Of a stretch of 64,000 nt of DNA, positions 35,169 through 44,779 are shown piece after piece. This DNA is from Cytobacillus praedii. Its GTDB lineage: Bacteria > Bacillota > Bacilli > Bacillales > Cytobacillaceae. The stretch is from contig NZ_LMBX01000009.1 in NCBI RefSeq assembly GCF_001439605.1, positions 116,580 through 180,579 of the forward strand. Direction: 5' to 3'. Each line of letters begins with the position of its first letter. Within the stretch, counting starts at the first letter, position 1. Position numbers and translations under genes: made by a program. The notes beneath the pieces are model-generated. The model did no database searches. It saw only the letters and a list, made by a program, of their open reading frames with translations, and was not told where the DNA came from.

Positions 35169-35900
35169 GTGAAAATTTGCCAAGAGCTTTTGGAGACCTT
35201 TGGGGAAGAGATACCGGGTAATATTTATAATTACTTATTGAACTTTGGCATGTATAGACCTAATCGCAGGACGTATGAGGATTATAAAAAATTAAAAGAA
35301 TTAAACTCCTGGAACACGGCAGAGAGGATTTACCAGGGGTATAGAAAAAAATGGAAGGGACCAAATGTTCAAATCTATATTTTTCCGGCGTCAGCGAATA
35401 ACAGCCTATTCCATAAGAGAGAGGGGGAAAAATCTGGTGTAGCTTTCAAGGATAAGCTGTTTCTCTTCTTGCCTCCTCTAGAGGATAAAAAAGAAATCGA
35501 AGCATTATTAATTCATGAATACCACCATGTTTGCAGATTAAACAGGCAGAAAAAACAAATATTGGATTGTACTTTATTAGATTCAATCGTTTTGGAAGGA
35601 CTTGCCGAGCATGCAGTAGCTGACTATTGCGGTGAAAGCTATCAGGCAAAATGGTGTCAATATTATACACAAGAAGAAATTAATACGTACTGGGAAAAGT
35701 TTTTGAGCAAAGAGCTTCATGTTACGAAGAATAAAAAGCTGCATGATGAAATCCTATATGGTTTTAAAGGGTATCCCAAAATGATTGGATATGCAGCAGG
35801 TTTTGAGATTGTTTCAAGGTATTGTGAGGATAAAAAACTTCGGATAGAAGATTCATTTAATTTGCCATCAGAGCAATTTCTTTTAGGGTTTCATTCATAG
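35169..35900 (+). CDS. yjaZ: YjaZ, DUF2268-type metalloprotease-like protein
   Basis: At least 243 residues. HEYHHVCRL contains the zinc-binding HExxH motif, and ELAEH-like and HAVADYCGE residues follow, as in the DUF2268 family that includes B. subtilis YjaZ. The GTG at 35169 is the first standard start. However, the same frame upstream reads VGVVRTDEWLEKDFDNP from about 35118 and is preceded by AGGTGAGAAGG. This suggests the true N-terminus is earlier with a non-standard start or a sequence error. There is no signal peptide. Its substrate is unknown. Confidence 0.75.
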   Translation: MKICQELLETFGEEIPGNIYNYLLNFGMYRPNRRTYEDYKKLKELNSWNTAERIYQGYRKKWKGPNVQIYIFPASANNSLFHKREGEKSGVAFKDKLFLFLPPLEDKKEIEALLIHEYHHVCRLNRQKKQILDCTLLDSIVLEGLAEHAVADYCGESYQAKWCQYYTQEEINTYWEKFLSKELHVTKNKKLHDEILYGFKGYPKMIGYAAGFEIVSRYCEDKKLRIEDSFNLPSEQFLLGFHS

Positions 35901-35991
35901 TTTCATCTTACCTATTGCTAATTTAGGAATAAATTTACTGTCTTTTGCCCATACTTATTGGTAAACATTTTGTAAAAGTGGGGGTTAAAAG

Positions 35992-36738
35992 ATGTTATAT
36001 CTTCATGACGTTTGGGTGAACTGGTTCGAAGGTGAAGAAAATGGTTATAATGTTTGCCACTTTCATGAATGGCGTAAAGATGATGGCGTAGAGCTGCTTG
36101 ATCAAGTGCCGTTATTGAAAATTGATCCCATTTTATTTCATTACATTGAAAATGATTTATCAGAGCTTCCTCAGCAGCTTCTGGATGATATTTATCAAAA
36201 GGCGTATTTACGAAAAAACCATGAGCGAGTTCAATTGGAATATTGTTTTGTTGTATCAGATGGAATGGGGATTTTAGCAGTAGATACGATTGGTTACAAT
36301 ATTCCTATTCGTAAAAGCCGCCTTATTCCTCGACAAGAACAATTAGCATATGAAATGTTAGATAATCATGAAGCGATTTCTTATTCTTTCAATGATCAAA
36401 GAGCATTAAAGGATTTTCATATCCTATCTCCTTCACCAGAACTGATGAATGGCTTGACTAGAAAGGAAAGACAGCTGAAGCAATTACTGTTTATGGCACT
36501 TGATCAATTATATTCTTCTAAAAATGTTGCAGAGGTAAGATATTGGTTTACTGAATGGAGTCCGGAATATTATTCAGAAATTCAGCAGATGGATTTTGAC
36601 CATGCATGGCTGCAATTATTTGAACAAAGTAAATATGGCTGGACAAACAAGCATGAAAAATTTTGTGAGAATCTAATTAAAGGCCAGCCATTCTTTGAAA
36701 AGCTTTGGGAAATGGAGCATGGGCCAAAGGTCAATTGA
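35992..36738 (+). CDS. yjbA: YjbA (DUF3603)
   Basis: A 248-residue soluble protein starting [20 protein letters not shown] with a strongly conserved-looking aromatic N-terminus, and ending [11 protein letters not shown]. This matches the DUF3603 family represented by B. subtilis YjbA, function unknown. It contains no recognisable catalytic motif or membrane segment. GTGGGGG precedes the ATG. Its place between yjaZ and the app-type transporter matches B. subtilis, which supports the symbol. Confidence 0.85.
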   Translation: MLYLHDVWVNWFEGEENGYNVCHFHEWRKDDGVELLDQVPLLKIDPILFHYIENDLSELPQQLLDDIYQKAYLRKNHERVQLEYCFVVSDGMGILAVDTIGYNIPIRKSRLIPRQEQLAYEMLDNHEAISYSFNDQRALKDFHILSPSPELMNGLTRKERQLKQLLFMALDQLYSSKNVAEVRYWFTEWSPEYYSEIQQMDFDHAWLQLFEQSKYGWTNKHEKFCENLIKGQPFFEKLWEMEHGPKVN

Positions 36739-36766
36739 AAAATTGCAGAAAAAAATATGGATTATG

Positions 36767-36799
36767 AAGCTGATTCTTACAATAAGGATTGGCTTTTTT
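36767..36799 (+). terminator. yjbA terminator
   Basis: AAGCTGATTCTTA pairs imperfectly with TAAGGATTGGCTT, followed by TTTTT. Confidence 0.7.
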
Positions 36800-37034
36800 A
36801 TGTTTAAAAGCAAGGCGAAATTCCGCAGTTTATTTTTCAAATGTTTTTGAGGTTTTAAATTTTCTGTAAATTTTTATATTGCAATAATTTAATAATTGTA
36901 ATAATATTGAATTAATTATTAAGTTAACAAAAGATTACACCTTATCTAAAAATATGAAATATTGACTATTTTCACTAAACTCAACGGATGTCCGATTTAA
37001 TTGGAACTTAAAAAGTATAAAAAAAGATATTTAT
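36800..37034. other. AT-rich upstream region of the App-like operon
   Basis: About 235 bases, very rich in A and T, with TTGACT at about 36962 but no convincing -10 at the right distance. A CodY- or TnrA-type control site is possible, but none is clear enough to mark. Confidence 0.4.
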
Positions 37035-37048
37035 AAGGGTGGATTACA

Positions 37049-38065
37049 TTGAGTAAAGAGTTATTAAAAATTGAAAACTTAAAAACATCGTTTCGGATAA
37101 AAGATGATTATTATGCAGCAGTTGATGATGTATCACTTACTGTTAATAAAAATGAGCTGCTGGCAATTGTTGGGGAGTCAGGATGCGGAAAAAGCGCCTT
37201 AGCTTTTTCTATTATGGGACTTCATAGCAGAGCAACAATTGAAGGTAATATTTTATTTAAAGGAAAAAATATAGCCAATCTTCCTCCTAACGATATGAAT
37301 AAATTCCGCGGGAAGGATATGGGAATGATCTTTCAGGATCCTCTAACAGCATTAAATCCTTTAATGATTATAGGAGATCAAATTGGAGAAACGCTGTTAC
37401 TACATAATAAAAATCTTTCTGTTAATGGAAGGAAAGTAAAAGTAATAGAGTTATTAAAAAAGGTCGGAATTCCCCGTCCCGAATATACATATAATCAATT
37501 TCCACATCAATTATCTGGTGGGATGCGCCAAAGGGTTGTCATCGCAATGGCCATTGCCAATAATCCCGAGCTATTAATAGCTGATGAGCCAACTACAGCA
37601 CTGGATGTAACGATTCAATCACAAATTCTTGATCTTATTAAAGTACTTAAAGAAGATAGCCATGCTGGAATCATCCTTATTACACATGACCTTGGGGTTG
37701 TTGCGGAGATGGCAGATCGTGTCGCAGTCATGTATGCTGGACAAATTGTTGAAATTGCGGATGTTTATACCATATTTGAAAATCCTCTTCATCCGTATAC
37801 TAGATCGTTATTGAATTCTGTACCAAATTCAGATGAAACGAACTCGAGACTGCATGTTATTCAAGGGGTAGTGCCATCACTGCAGAATCTTCCGCGAGAA
37901 GGGTGCAGATTTAGCGATCGGATTCCTTGGGTAGATTCCTCATTCCATGAGAAAAATCCAGTTTTACATGAAGTAAGCCCAGGTCATTTTGTACGCTGCA
38001 CATGCTATAAACACTTTTACTTCCCTCATGAAAGCAAGGAGGAAAAACAGAATGTCATTTCTTGA
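37049..38065 (+). CDS. appD: App-like peptide ABC transporter ATPase (OppD/AppD type)
   Basis: A 338-residue ATP-binding subunit. Walker A is [15 protein letters not shown], the signature is [14 protein letters not shown] and Walker B is [12 protein letters not shown], all intact. The C-terminal oligopeptide-transporter extension holds cysteines in REGCRFSDR and FVRCTCYKH. The start is TTG, supported by AAGGGTGG six bases upstream. It is the first gene of a five-gene operon (two ATPases, two permeases, binding protein). The substrate is probably oligopeptides; family resemblance to nickel or dipeptide systems leaves some doubt. Confidence 0.88.
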   Translation: MSKELLKIENLKTSFRIKDDYYAAVDDVSLTVNKNELLAIVGESGCGKSALAFSIMGLHSRATIEGNILFKGKNIANLPPNDMNKFRGKDMGMIFQDPLTALNPLMIIGDQIGETLLLHNKNLSVNGRKVKVIELLKKVGIPRPEYTYNQFPHQLSGGMRQRVVIAMAIANNPELLIADEPTTALDVTIQSQILDLIKVLKEDSHAGIILITHDLGVVAEMADRVAVMYAGQIVEIADVYTIFENPLHPYTRSLLNSVPNSDETNSRLHVIQGVVPSLQNLPREGCRFSDRIPWVDSSFHEKNPVLHEVSPGHFVRCTCYKHFYFPHESKEEKQNVIS

Positions 38066-38984
38066 AGTTACAGATTTAAAGGTGCATTTTCCAGTTAAAG
38101 GCGGGCTGTTTGGCCGAACGGTTGGACATATCAAGGCAGTTGATGGAGTTTCCTTATCAATAGAGAAAGGAAAAACATATGGTCTTGTTGGAGAATCGGG
38201 CTCCGGGAAAACGACAACAGGACGGGCCATTATTGGATTAAATAATATCACCTCTGGAAAAATCACTTTTGAAGGGCGAGATATAACCAATATACGCAAG
38301 GTTAGTAAGGATATACGCAAGGATGTTCAAATGATCTTTCAGGATCCGTATTCATCATTAAATACGAAGAAGCGTGTCATTGACATTGTCGCTGAGCCAA
38401 TCCGAAATTATGAAAAGCTAACAAAGGCTGAAGAAACAAAACGTGTTCAGGAACTAATGGAGCAGGTTGGACTTAGTCCAGAGAGTATTTATAAATATCC
38501 ACATGAATTTTCAGGTGGGCAGCGCCAGCGTATTGGAATAGCAAGAGCTATTGCTCTTAAGCCTAAACTGATCATAGCGGATGAACCGGTTTCAGCTCTT
38601 GATGTTTCTGTACAGGCACAAGTTCTAAACTTTATGCAAGATATTCAGAAAGAGCTAGGTCTTACTTATCTTTTTATTAGTCATGATCTAGGTGTCATTA
38701 AACATATGTGCGACCGAATTGGAATTATGTATAAGGGGCGCTACGTTGAGGAAGGAAGCCCAGCAGATATATTTAATAACCCGCAGCACATATACACTAA
38801 ACGTCTTGTGGCAGCGATACCGGATATTAATCCAAGAAATCGTGCTGAGCATATAAAATTCCGGCAAGAAGTCAGATCAGAATATGAGAAATCATACGAT
38901 AAATACTTCAATAGTGAAGGACTTGCTTATATGCTGCAGCCAGTTTCTGAATCTCATTTAGTGGCTTTGCCTGAGAAAGGTTGA
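38052..38984 (+). CDS. appF: App-like peptide ABC transporter ATPase (OppF/AppF type)
   Basis: A 310-residue second ATPase. It has Walker A GESGSGKTTTGRAIIGL, Q-loop QMIFQDPYSSLN, signature FSGGQRQRIGIARA and Walker B LIIADEPVSALDVS. The ATG at 38052 follows AAGGAGG and overlaps the end of appD by 14 bases; the longer frame from 37989 lies within appD. It pairs with the upstream ATPase to energise the importer. AppF-type proteins typically lack the cysteine-rich extension, as here. Confidence 0.9.
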   Translation: MSFLEVTDLKVHFPVKGGLFGRTVGHIKAVDGVSLSIEKGKTYGLVGESGSGKTTTGRAIIGLNNITSGKITFEGRDITNIRKVSKDIRKDVQMIFQDPYSSLNTKKRVIDIVAEPIRNYEKLTKAEETKRVQELMEQVGLSPESIYKYPHEFSGGQRQRIGIARAIALKPKLIIADEPVSALDVSVQAQVLNFMQDIQKELGLTYLFISHDLGVIKHMCDRIGIMYKGRYVEEGSPADIFNNPQHIYTKRLVAAIPDINPRNRAEHIKFRQEVRSEYEKSYDKYFNSEGLAYMLQPVSESHLVALPEKG

Positions 38985-38989
38985 ATAAT

Positions 38990-39952
38990 ATGTGGAAATT
39001 TACTGTACGAAGAATATTTGTAATGATCCCTCAAGTAATTTTATTAAGTGTCATCATCTTTATTTTGGCGAAAATGATGCCAGGTGATGCGCTGAGCGGG
39101 TTAATTGATCCAAATATCGACCCAGCGACAATAGAGGCTAAGAGAGAGGCTCTCGGGTTAAATAATCCATGGTATGTCCAGTATTGGGATTGGATCAAAA
39201 ATGCAGTTCAAGGGGATTTAGGTCAATCCTTTCAATTTAAAATGCCGGTTTCTGAAATAATTGGTCAGAGGCTAACAAATACCTTCTGGCTTGCATTGTT
39301 AACTCTCATTATTACATATTTAATTGCGATTCCACTAGGAATAACTAGCGGAAGATTCAATGATACATGGGGAGATCGATTAATTACAGGCTACACTTAT
39401 GTTGGTTTTGGGATGCCGTTATTTATCTTTGCATTAGTCATGCTTTGGATCTTTGGATTTAAACTTGGATGGTTCCCTTCAGGGGGAAGTGTGAAACCTG
39501 GACTAGATCCTGGTTCGTTTGAATATATTGTAAGTAAATTCAAACATATGCTGCTTCCTGCTTTATCAGCAGCTTTAATAGCTACAGTTGGTACTGTCCA
39601 ATATTTGCGGAGTGAAATTATTGATATTAAACAAAAAGACTTTATCCAAACAGCAAGAGCAAAGGGGGCTTCTGAATCAAGAGTCTATAATCGGCATATC
39701 TTACGAAATTCATTGTTGCCTATTGCTGCCTTTTTCGGATATGAAATAACTGGGCTCATTGGCGGATCCATTTTTATCGAAAATATCTTTAGTTATCCAG
39801 GGATTGGTCAGCTATTTCTCGGATCAATTAATATACGAGATTACACCGTTGTTACTTCCTGTGTCCTATTATTTGGGATTGCTGCCATACTAGGTTCATT
39901 GCTTTCGGATATTATCTTAAGCATTGTTGACCCGCGTATTCGAATTAAATAA
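38990..39952 (+). CDS. appB: App-like peptide ABC transporter permease (AppB type)
   Basis: A 320-residue permease with six predicted membrane helices: one N-terminal (IFVMIPQVILLSVIIFILAK) and five in the binding-protein-dependent transport domain. The ATPase-coupling EAA-like loop is RAKGASESRVYNRHILRNSL. The ATG at 38990 lies nine bases from AGAAAGG; an in-frame TTG at 38981 overlaps the appF stop. With the next gene it forms the transmembrane channel. Confidence 0.88.
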   Translation: MWKFTVRRIFVMIPQVILLSVIIFILAKMMPGDALSGLIDPNIDPATIEAKREALGLNNPWYVQYWDWIKNAVQGDLGQSFQFKMPVSEIIGQRLTNTFWLALLTLIITYLIAIPLGITSGRFNDTWGDRLITGYTYVGFGMPLFIFALVMLWIFGFKLGWFPSGGSVKPGLDPGSFEYIVSKFKHMLLPALSAALIATVGTVQYLRSEIIDIKQKDFIQTARAKGASESRVYNRHILRNSLLPIAAFFGYEITGLIGGSIFIENIFSYPGIGQLFLGSINIRDYTVVTSCVLLFGIAAILGSLLSDIILSIVDPRIRIK

Positions 39953-39981
39953 GTACTCTGACAGACTCTGAGGTGATTCAA

Positions 39982-40899
39982 TTGGAAATCGAAACAAGTA
40001 AAAACCCTCTTCTGCTTAGTAAAGTGGAAGAACCTGCTAAAACCCCGTCAGGCTGGCGGATTATCTGGCGGGAGCTTGTCCGTGATAAAGTAGCTTTACT
40101 CTCGCTTATATTTCTAGTACTTATAACTGCATTTGTATATGGGATATCGTTATTTTTAGATCAAGAGGAAATCGTAACAGTTGATTTATTTGCGATACAT
40201 CAGCCTCCATCAGCTGATTTTTGGCTTGGGACAGATTATGGCGGCAGAGATATTTTTGGCCAGCTGATTATTGGCACACGCAACTCTCTTTCAATCGGCA
40301 TTTTAGTCACAGTGATGACTGGTCTAATTGGAATAATTTTTGGCATGGTTTCTGGTTATTTTGGCGGAGCAGTAGATAATATTATGATGCGAATCGTTGA
40401 TTTCTTTATGATATTGCCATTTCTTATGATCGTTATTGTTTTTGTAGCGATTGTCCCGAAATATAGTATTCTCTCATTCTCATTAATTATGACTGCGTTT
40501 CTATGGATGGGAAAAGCAAGGCTCATTCGCTCTAAAACTCTGCAAGAAAGAGAACTAGATTATGTTCAAGCTTCGAAAACGCTAGGAAGCTCTAATTTTA
40601 GGATTTTGTTTACTCAAGTTTTGCCGAATTTAAGTTCAATTATTATTGTTGCGATGACTTTAAATTTGGCGGCAAATATTGGTTTGGAATCAGGCCTCTC
40701 CTTCCTGGGATTTGGTTTCCCTGAGAGCACTCCAAGCCTTGGAACACTAGTCAGCTATGCAAGAAACCCGCAAACATTGCAAGACAGATGGTGGATTTGG
40801 GTACCTGCATCACTACTTATTCTAGTATTGATGTTAAGTATAAATAACGTCGGACAGGCGTTAAAGCGTGCAACCGACGCAAGACAAAGAAGAGGATAA
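39982..40899 (+). CDS. appC: App-like peptide ABC transporter permease (AppC type)
   Basis: A 305-residue second permease. The N-terminus has the cytoplasmic leader and first helix (LSLIFLVLITAFVYGISLF). WLGTDYGGRDIFGQLIIGTR is the conserved OppC/DppC signature, and QASKTLGSSNFRILFTQVLP is the coupling loop. GAGGTG lies before a TTG at 39982, which I prefer. The in-frame GTG at 39973 overlaps that site. It is 30 bases from the preceding gene, in the same operon. Confidence 0.87.
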   Translation: MEIETSKNPLLLSKVEEPAKTPSGWRIIWRELVRDKVALLSLIFLVLITAFVYGISLFLDQEEIVTVDLFAIHQPPSADFWLGTDYGGRDIFGQLIIGTRNSLSIGILVTVMTGLIGIIFGMVSGYFGGAVDNIMMRIVDFFMILPFLMIVIVFVAIVPKYSILSFSLIMTAFLWMGKARLIRSKTLQERELDYVQASKTLGSSNFRILFTQVLPNLSSIIIVAMTLNLAANIGLESGLSFLGFGFPESTPSLGTLVSYARNPQTLQDRWWIWVPASLLILVLMLSINNVGQALKRATDARQRRG

Positions 40900-40916
40900 A
40901 AAGGGAGGTTAAATTG

Positions 40917-42773
40917 ATGAAGAACAGAAGTTTCTTAAAGGCCCTGTTCGCAATAATGCTTGTACTTATGCTTGCATTAACAGCTTGCTCGAAAGAATCA
41001 AGCAAACCTGCTGATTCGGGTAAGACAGAGCAAAAGGGTGAAGAAAAAGAAGAAGGAAAGAATGAGGAAAAAGCAGAAAATAAAGATGGTTTATATTCTA
41101 TCGAGGATTTCAACAATGTTAAGACAAATGAGGGGGAAGCAATTGAAGGTGGAAATTTCACTTTCGGTTTAGTTTCTGATACTCCATTTGAAGGTACTTT
41201 GAACTTTAACTTTTACTCTGGAGATCCAGATTTCCAAGTTCTTCAGTGGTTTGATGAAGGACTATTAACTTGGGATGCTAACTATGTTTATACAAATGAT
41301 GGTGCAGCAACATATGAAACATCAGAAGATGGTAAAACCTTCACATTTAAAATTAAAGATAATGTCAATTGGCATGATGGCAAGCCAGTAACAGCTGAAG
41401 ATTGGGCATTTGCGTTTGAAGTAATCGGAGATCCTAAATATGATGGTGTCCGTTACGGGTCAGACTTCTCAAACATCGTTGGGATGGAAGACTACCATAA
41501 TGGAAAAGCGGATAAAATTTCTGGTATCGAAGTTGTAGATGAAAAAACATTGAAAATGACATTTATTGAGTCTACACCATCACTTTTAACTGGTAGTATT
41601 TGGACATATCCACTTGCAAAACATATCTTTGGGGATATGCCTGTAGATAAAATTTCTTCTTCTAAAGAAGTACGTGAAAAGCCAATTGGCTTTGGTCCAT
41701 TTAAAGTAGATAGTATTGTTCCTGGCGAATCAGTAGTTTTATCTAGAAACGATGATTACTGGCGCGGCAAACCAAAGCTTGATAGCGTTACTGTAAAAGT
41801 TATCAATCCAAACGTTGTAGTTCAAGCTTTAGAAAAAGGGGAAGTTGATACTGTAAGTTCATTCCCAGTAGATCAATATCCAGCAAATGCTGAAATGTCA
41901 AATGTAGAGTTTTTAGGTACTATTGACCGTGCATACACGTATATTGGATTTAAATTAGGTACATGGGATAAAGAAAAGAAAGCAGTTAAAACAGATCCAA
42001 ATGCAAAAATGGCAGATCCAAAATTACGTCAAGCAATGTGGCATGCAGTGGATAATAATGCTGTAGGTGATAAGTTCTACCATGGTCTTCGCTGGAATGC
42101 GACGACATTAATTCCGCCTTCACACCCGGAATTCCATGATGCAACAAATGAAGGCCGTAAATATGATCCTGAAACTGCTAAGAAATTATTAGACGAGGCT
42201 GGCTTTAAAGATGTTGATGGTGATGGAATGCGTGAAGATAAGAATGGCAAGCCATTAGTCATTAATTTTGCTTCAATGTCTGGTGGAGATACTGCAGAAC
42301 CATTAGCACAATATTATATCCAAGCATGGAAAGCTGTAGGGCTTAATGTTCAGCTTTTAGATGGCCGCTTACAAGAATTTAATACATTCTATGATCGCGT
42401 TGGTCAAACTGGTGATGATGATCCAGCAGTTGATATTTATCAAGGTGCATGGGGTGTAGGTATCGACGTTGACCCTCGTGGATTATATGGCCAAGATGCT
42501 CTATTTAACTTTACACGCTATTCAAGTGCAGAAAATGATGCATTATTAGCAGATGGTGTATCTGAGAAAGCATTTGATGTAGACTATCGTAAAGAGGTTT
42601 ACAAGAAATGGCAGCAATTTATGGTTGATGAAGTGCCTGTATTCCCAACGTTATACCGTGCTGTAGTTGTTCCAGTTAACAAGCGAGTTCAAAACTATGC
42701 AATTGGGGATGGAACAGGTATTTACCTTGGGGACATTGCTTTAACTCAAAAAGAAGAGTTACCAGCGAAATAA
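40917..42773 (+). CDS. peptide-binding lipoprotein of the App-like transporter
   Basis: A 618-residue family 5 extracellular solute-binding protein. The signal peptide ends in the lipobox LALTAC (cysteine near residue 24), so it is membrane-anchored. A low-complexity, lysine- and glutamate-rich linker follows (residues about 26-58). The binding domain includes YTFTF-like FTFKIKDNVNWHDGKPVTA and LRQAMWHAVDNNAVGD. It is longer than OppA because of the linker. It sits last in the operon, whereas B. subtilis appA precedes appBC, so I do not give the appA symbol. GGAGG is nine bases from the ATG. Confidence 0.9.
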   Translation: MKNRSFLKALFAIMLVLMLALTACSKESSKPADSGKTEQKGEEKEEGKNEEKAENKDGLYSIEDFNNVKTNEGEAIEGGNFTFGLVSDTPFEGTLNFNFYSGDPDFQVLQWFDEGLLTWDANYVYTNDGAATYETSEDGKTFTFKIKDNVNWHDGKPVTAEDWAFAFEVIGDPKYDGVRYGSDFSNIVGMEDYHNGKADKISGIEVVDEKTLKMTFIESTPSLLTGSIWTYPLAKHIFGDMPVDKISSSKEVREKPIGFGPFKVDSIVPGESVVLSRNDDYWRGKPKLDSVTVKVINPNVVVQALEKGEVDTVSSFPVDQYPANAEMSNVEFLGTIDRAYTYIGFKLGTWDKEKKAVKTDPNAKMADPKLRQAMWHAVDNNAVGDKFYHGLRWNATTLIPPSHPEFHDATNEGRKYDPETAKKLLDEAGFKDVDGDGMREDKNGKPLVINFASMSGGDTAEPLAQYYIQAWKAVGLNVQLLDGRLQEFNTFYDRVGQTGDDDPAVDIYQGAWGVGIDVDPRGLYGQDALFNFTRYSSAENDALLADGVSEKAFDVDYRKEVYKKWQQFMVDEVPVFPTLYRAVVVPVNKRVQNYAIGDGTGIYLGDIALTQKEELPAK

Positions 42774-42785
42774 ATAATGTAAAGG

Positions 42786-42811
42786 AAAAGACCCGTATCA
42801 ACGGGTCTTTT
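42786..42811. terminator. bidirectional terminator between App-like operon and trpS
   Basis: AAAAGACCCGT and ACGGGTCTTTT form a perfect 11-bp stem with a four-base loop. It is usable from both strands. Confidence 0.92.
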
Positions 42812-42862
42812 CTAATTGGAAAACAATCATGATAGATAAATTAATGCTTGAATATAAATTAC

Positions 42863-43864
<1,002 letters not shown>

Positions 43865-43965
43865 TTATTGTTGGCTGATAAAGGCAATAGCTGAATGGAC
43901 AATCGGGTATGAGGCGATGTTGCTAAGTTATAAGTTAAACAGGGAAAATAGAAAATAAACACAAA

Positions 43966-44200
43966 AAAGACCATTCATCCCTAAAAAAATAGGGACGAAT
44001 GGTCCGCGTTGCCACCCTAATTACTCAAATATTTGAGTCACTCGAAACCATGTATATGATATACATAGAACCCCTGTAACGTGAGGGTACGTCTTTGACA
44101 GAAGCTCAAAAGTCCATTCGATTTACTTGGTTGCTTGTTTGCACCAGCCACAAGCTCTCTAGAAACCAAAAATAAATGTACTACTCTTTATCATTGCCAT
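43966..44200 (-). ncRNA. tryptophan T-box riboswitch of trpS
   Basis: Read on the minus strand, stem I carries AGAGAGCTTGTGGCTGGTG (the GA motif and stem arms). The specifier loop GAATGGAC contains the UGG tryptophan codon (44116-44114). The antiterminator bulge sequence is AGGGTGGCAACGCGG. The terminator pairs ACCATTCGTCCCTA with TAGGGATGAATGGT (43968-44003) and ends in a T run. Uncharged tRNA-Trp would stabilise the antiterminator. A TATAAT (44213-44208) lies just upstream. Confidence 0.95.
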
Positions 44201-44213
44201 TGCTTTTATTATA

Positions 44214-44779
44214 TTAAGTGTAATATTATAGTAAATGGGTATGAAAATCAAGATTTTCAAGAAAAAATATTAGTAATTTTGTCACGAATTATGATTAGTT
44301 TTTAATAAATTATTATTCAACAATATGCAAAAAAACTCGAAAAATGACGAATTTAAAAATTTTTTTTAGGTCTATGAAACACTTATTTTATAAGTATTTT
44401 TCTAGAAATAGGAATACTAGATTGATATATAACAGAGAAAACCTACTTGCAATAAATTTTTAAACTATTTATAATAAACCTAACAAACGAATTCTTTACG
44501 AAATTGTTACAAGTTTTACGGAAAAATAACAACTCGAAATTTGGGGAATTTATTATAGTAGTATAAGAGTAAGTTTCCGCATGTTGAATAATATCTATAA
44601 TATAGTATTTGAAAACAGGCGATAATAACCTACTTTATGAAATACTAGCAGATAGTCTGCTTATTTTTTCACTCTAAATTTCCAGACTATTTAAGTAATA
44701 TACCCAGAGCGTACAGTTGTATTTCGTAGAGGAGATTTGTAGAGAACGTTTGGGTAAATATATATAGGGGGTTTCATCC
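44214..44779. other. long AT-rich leader region of oppA
   Basis: The 590 bases between the trpS T-box and oppA contain no credible gene. They are A+T-rich, with several TATAAT-like and TTGTTA-like hexamers but no unambiguous promoter. A perfect short hairpin with T run (44647-44669) lies within the probable leader. Long AT-rich leaders are usual before opp operons controlled by CodY, but no clear AATTTTCWGAAAATT box was found by eye. Confidence 0.5.
44647..44669 (+). terminator. terminator-like hairpin in the oppA leader
   Basis: AGCAGA-TAG-TCTGCT followed by TATTTTTT. A perfect six-base stem with a T run 110 bases before the oppA start; it could be an attenuator or the end of a short upstream transcript. 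Confidence 0.5.

Noticed and set aside
43966..44200. T-box read as specific for another amino acid
   Set aside because: The specifier loop GAATGGAC places UGG in the codon position and the downstream gene is trpS, so tryptophan is the consistent reading.
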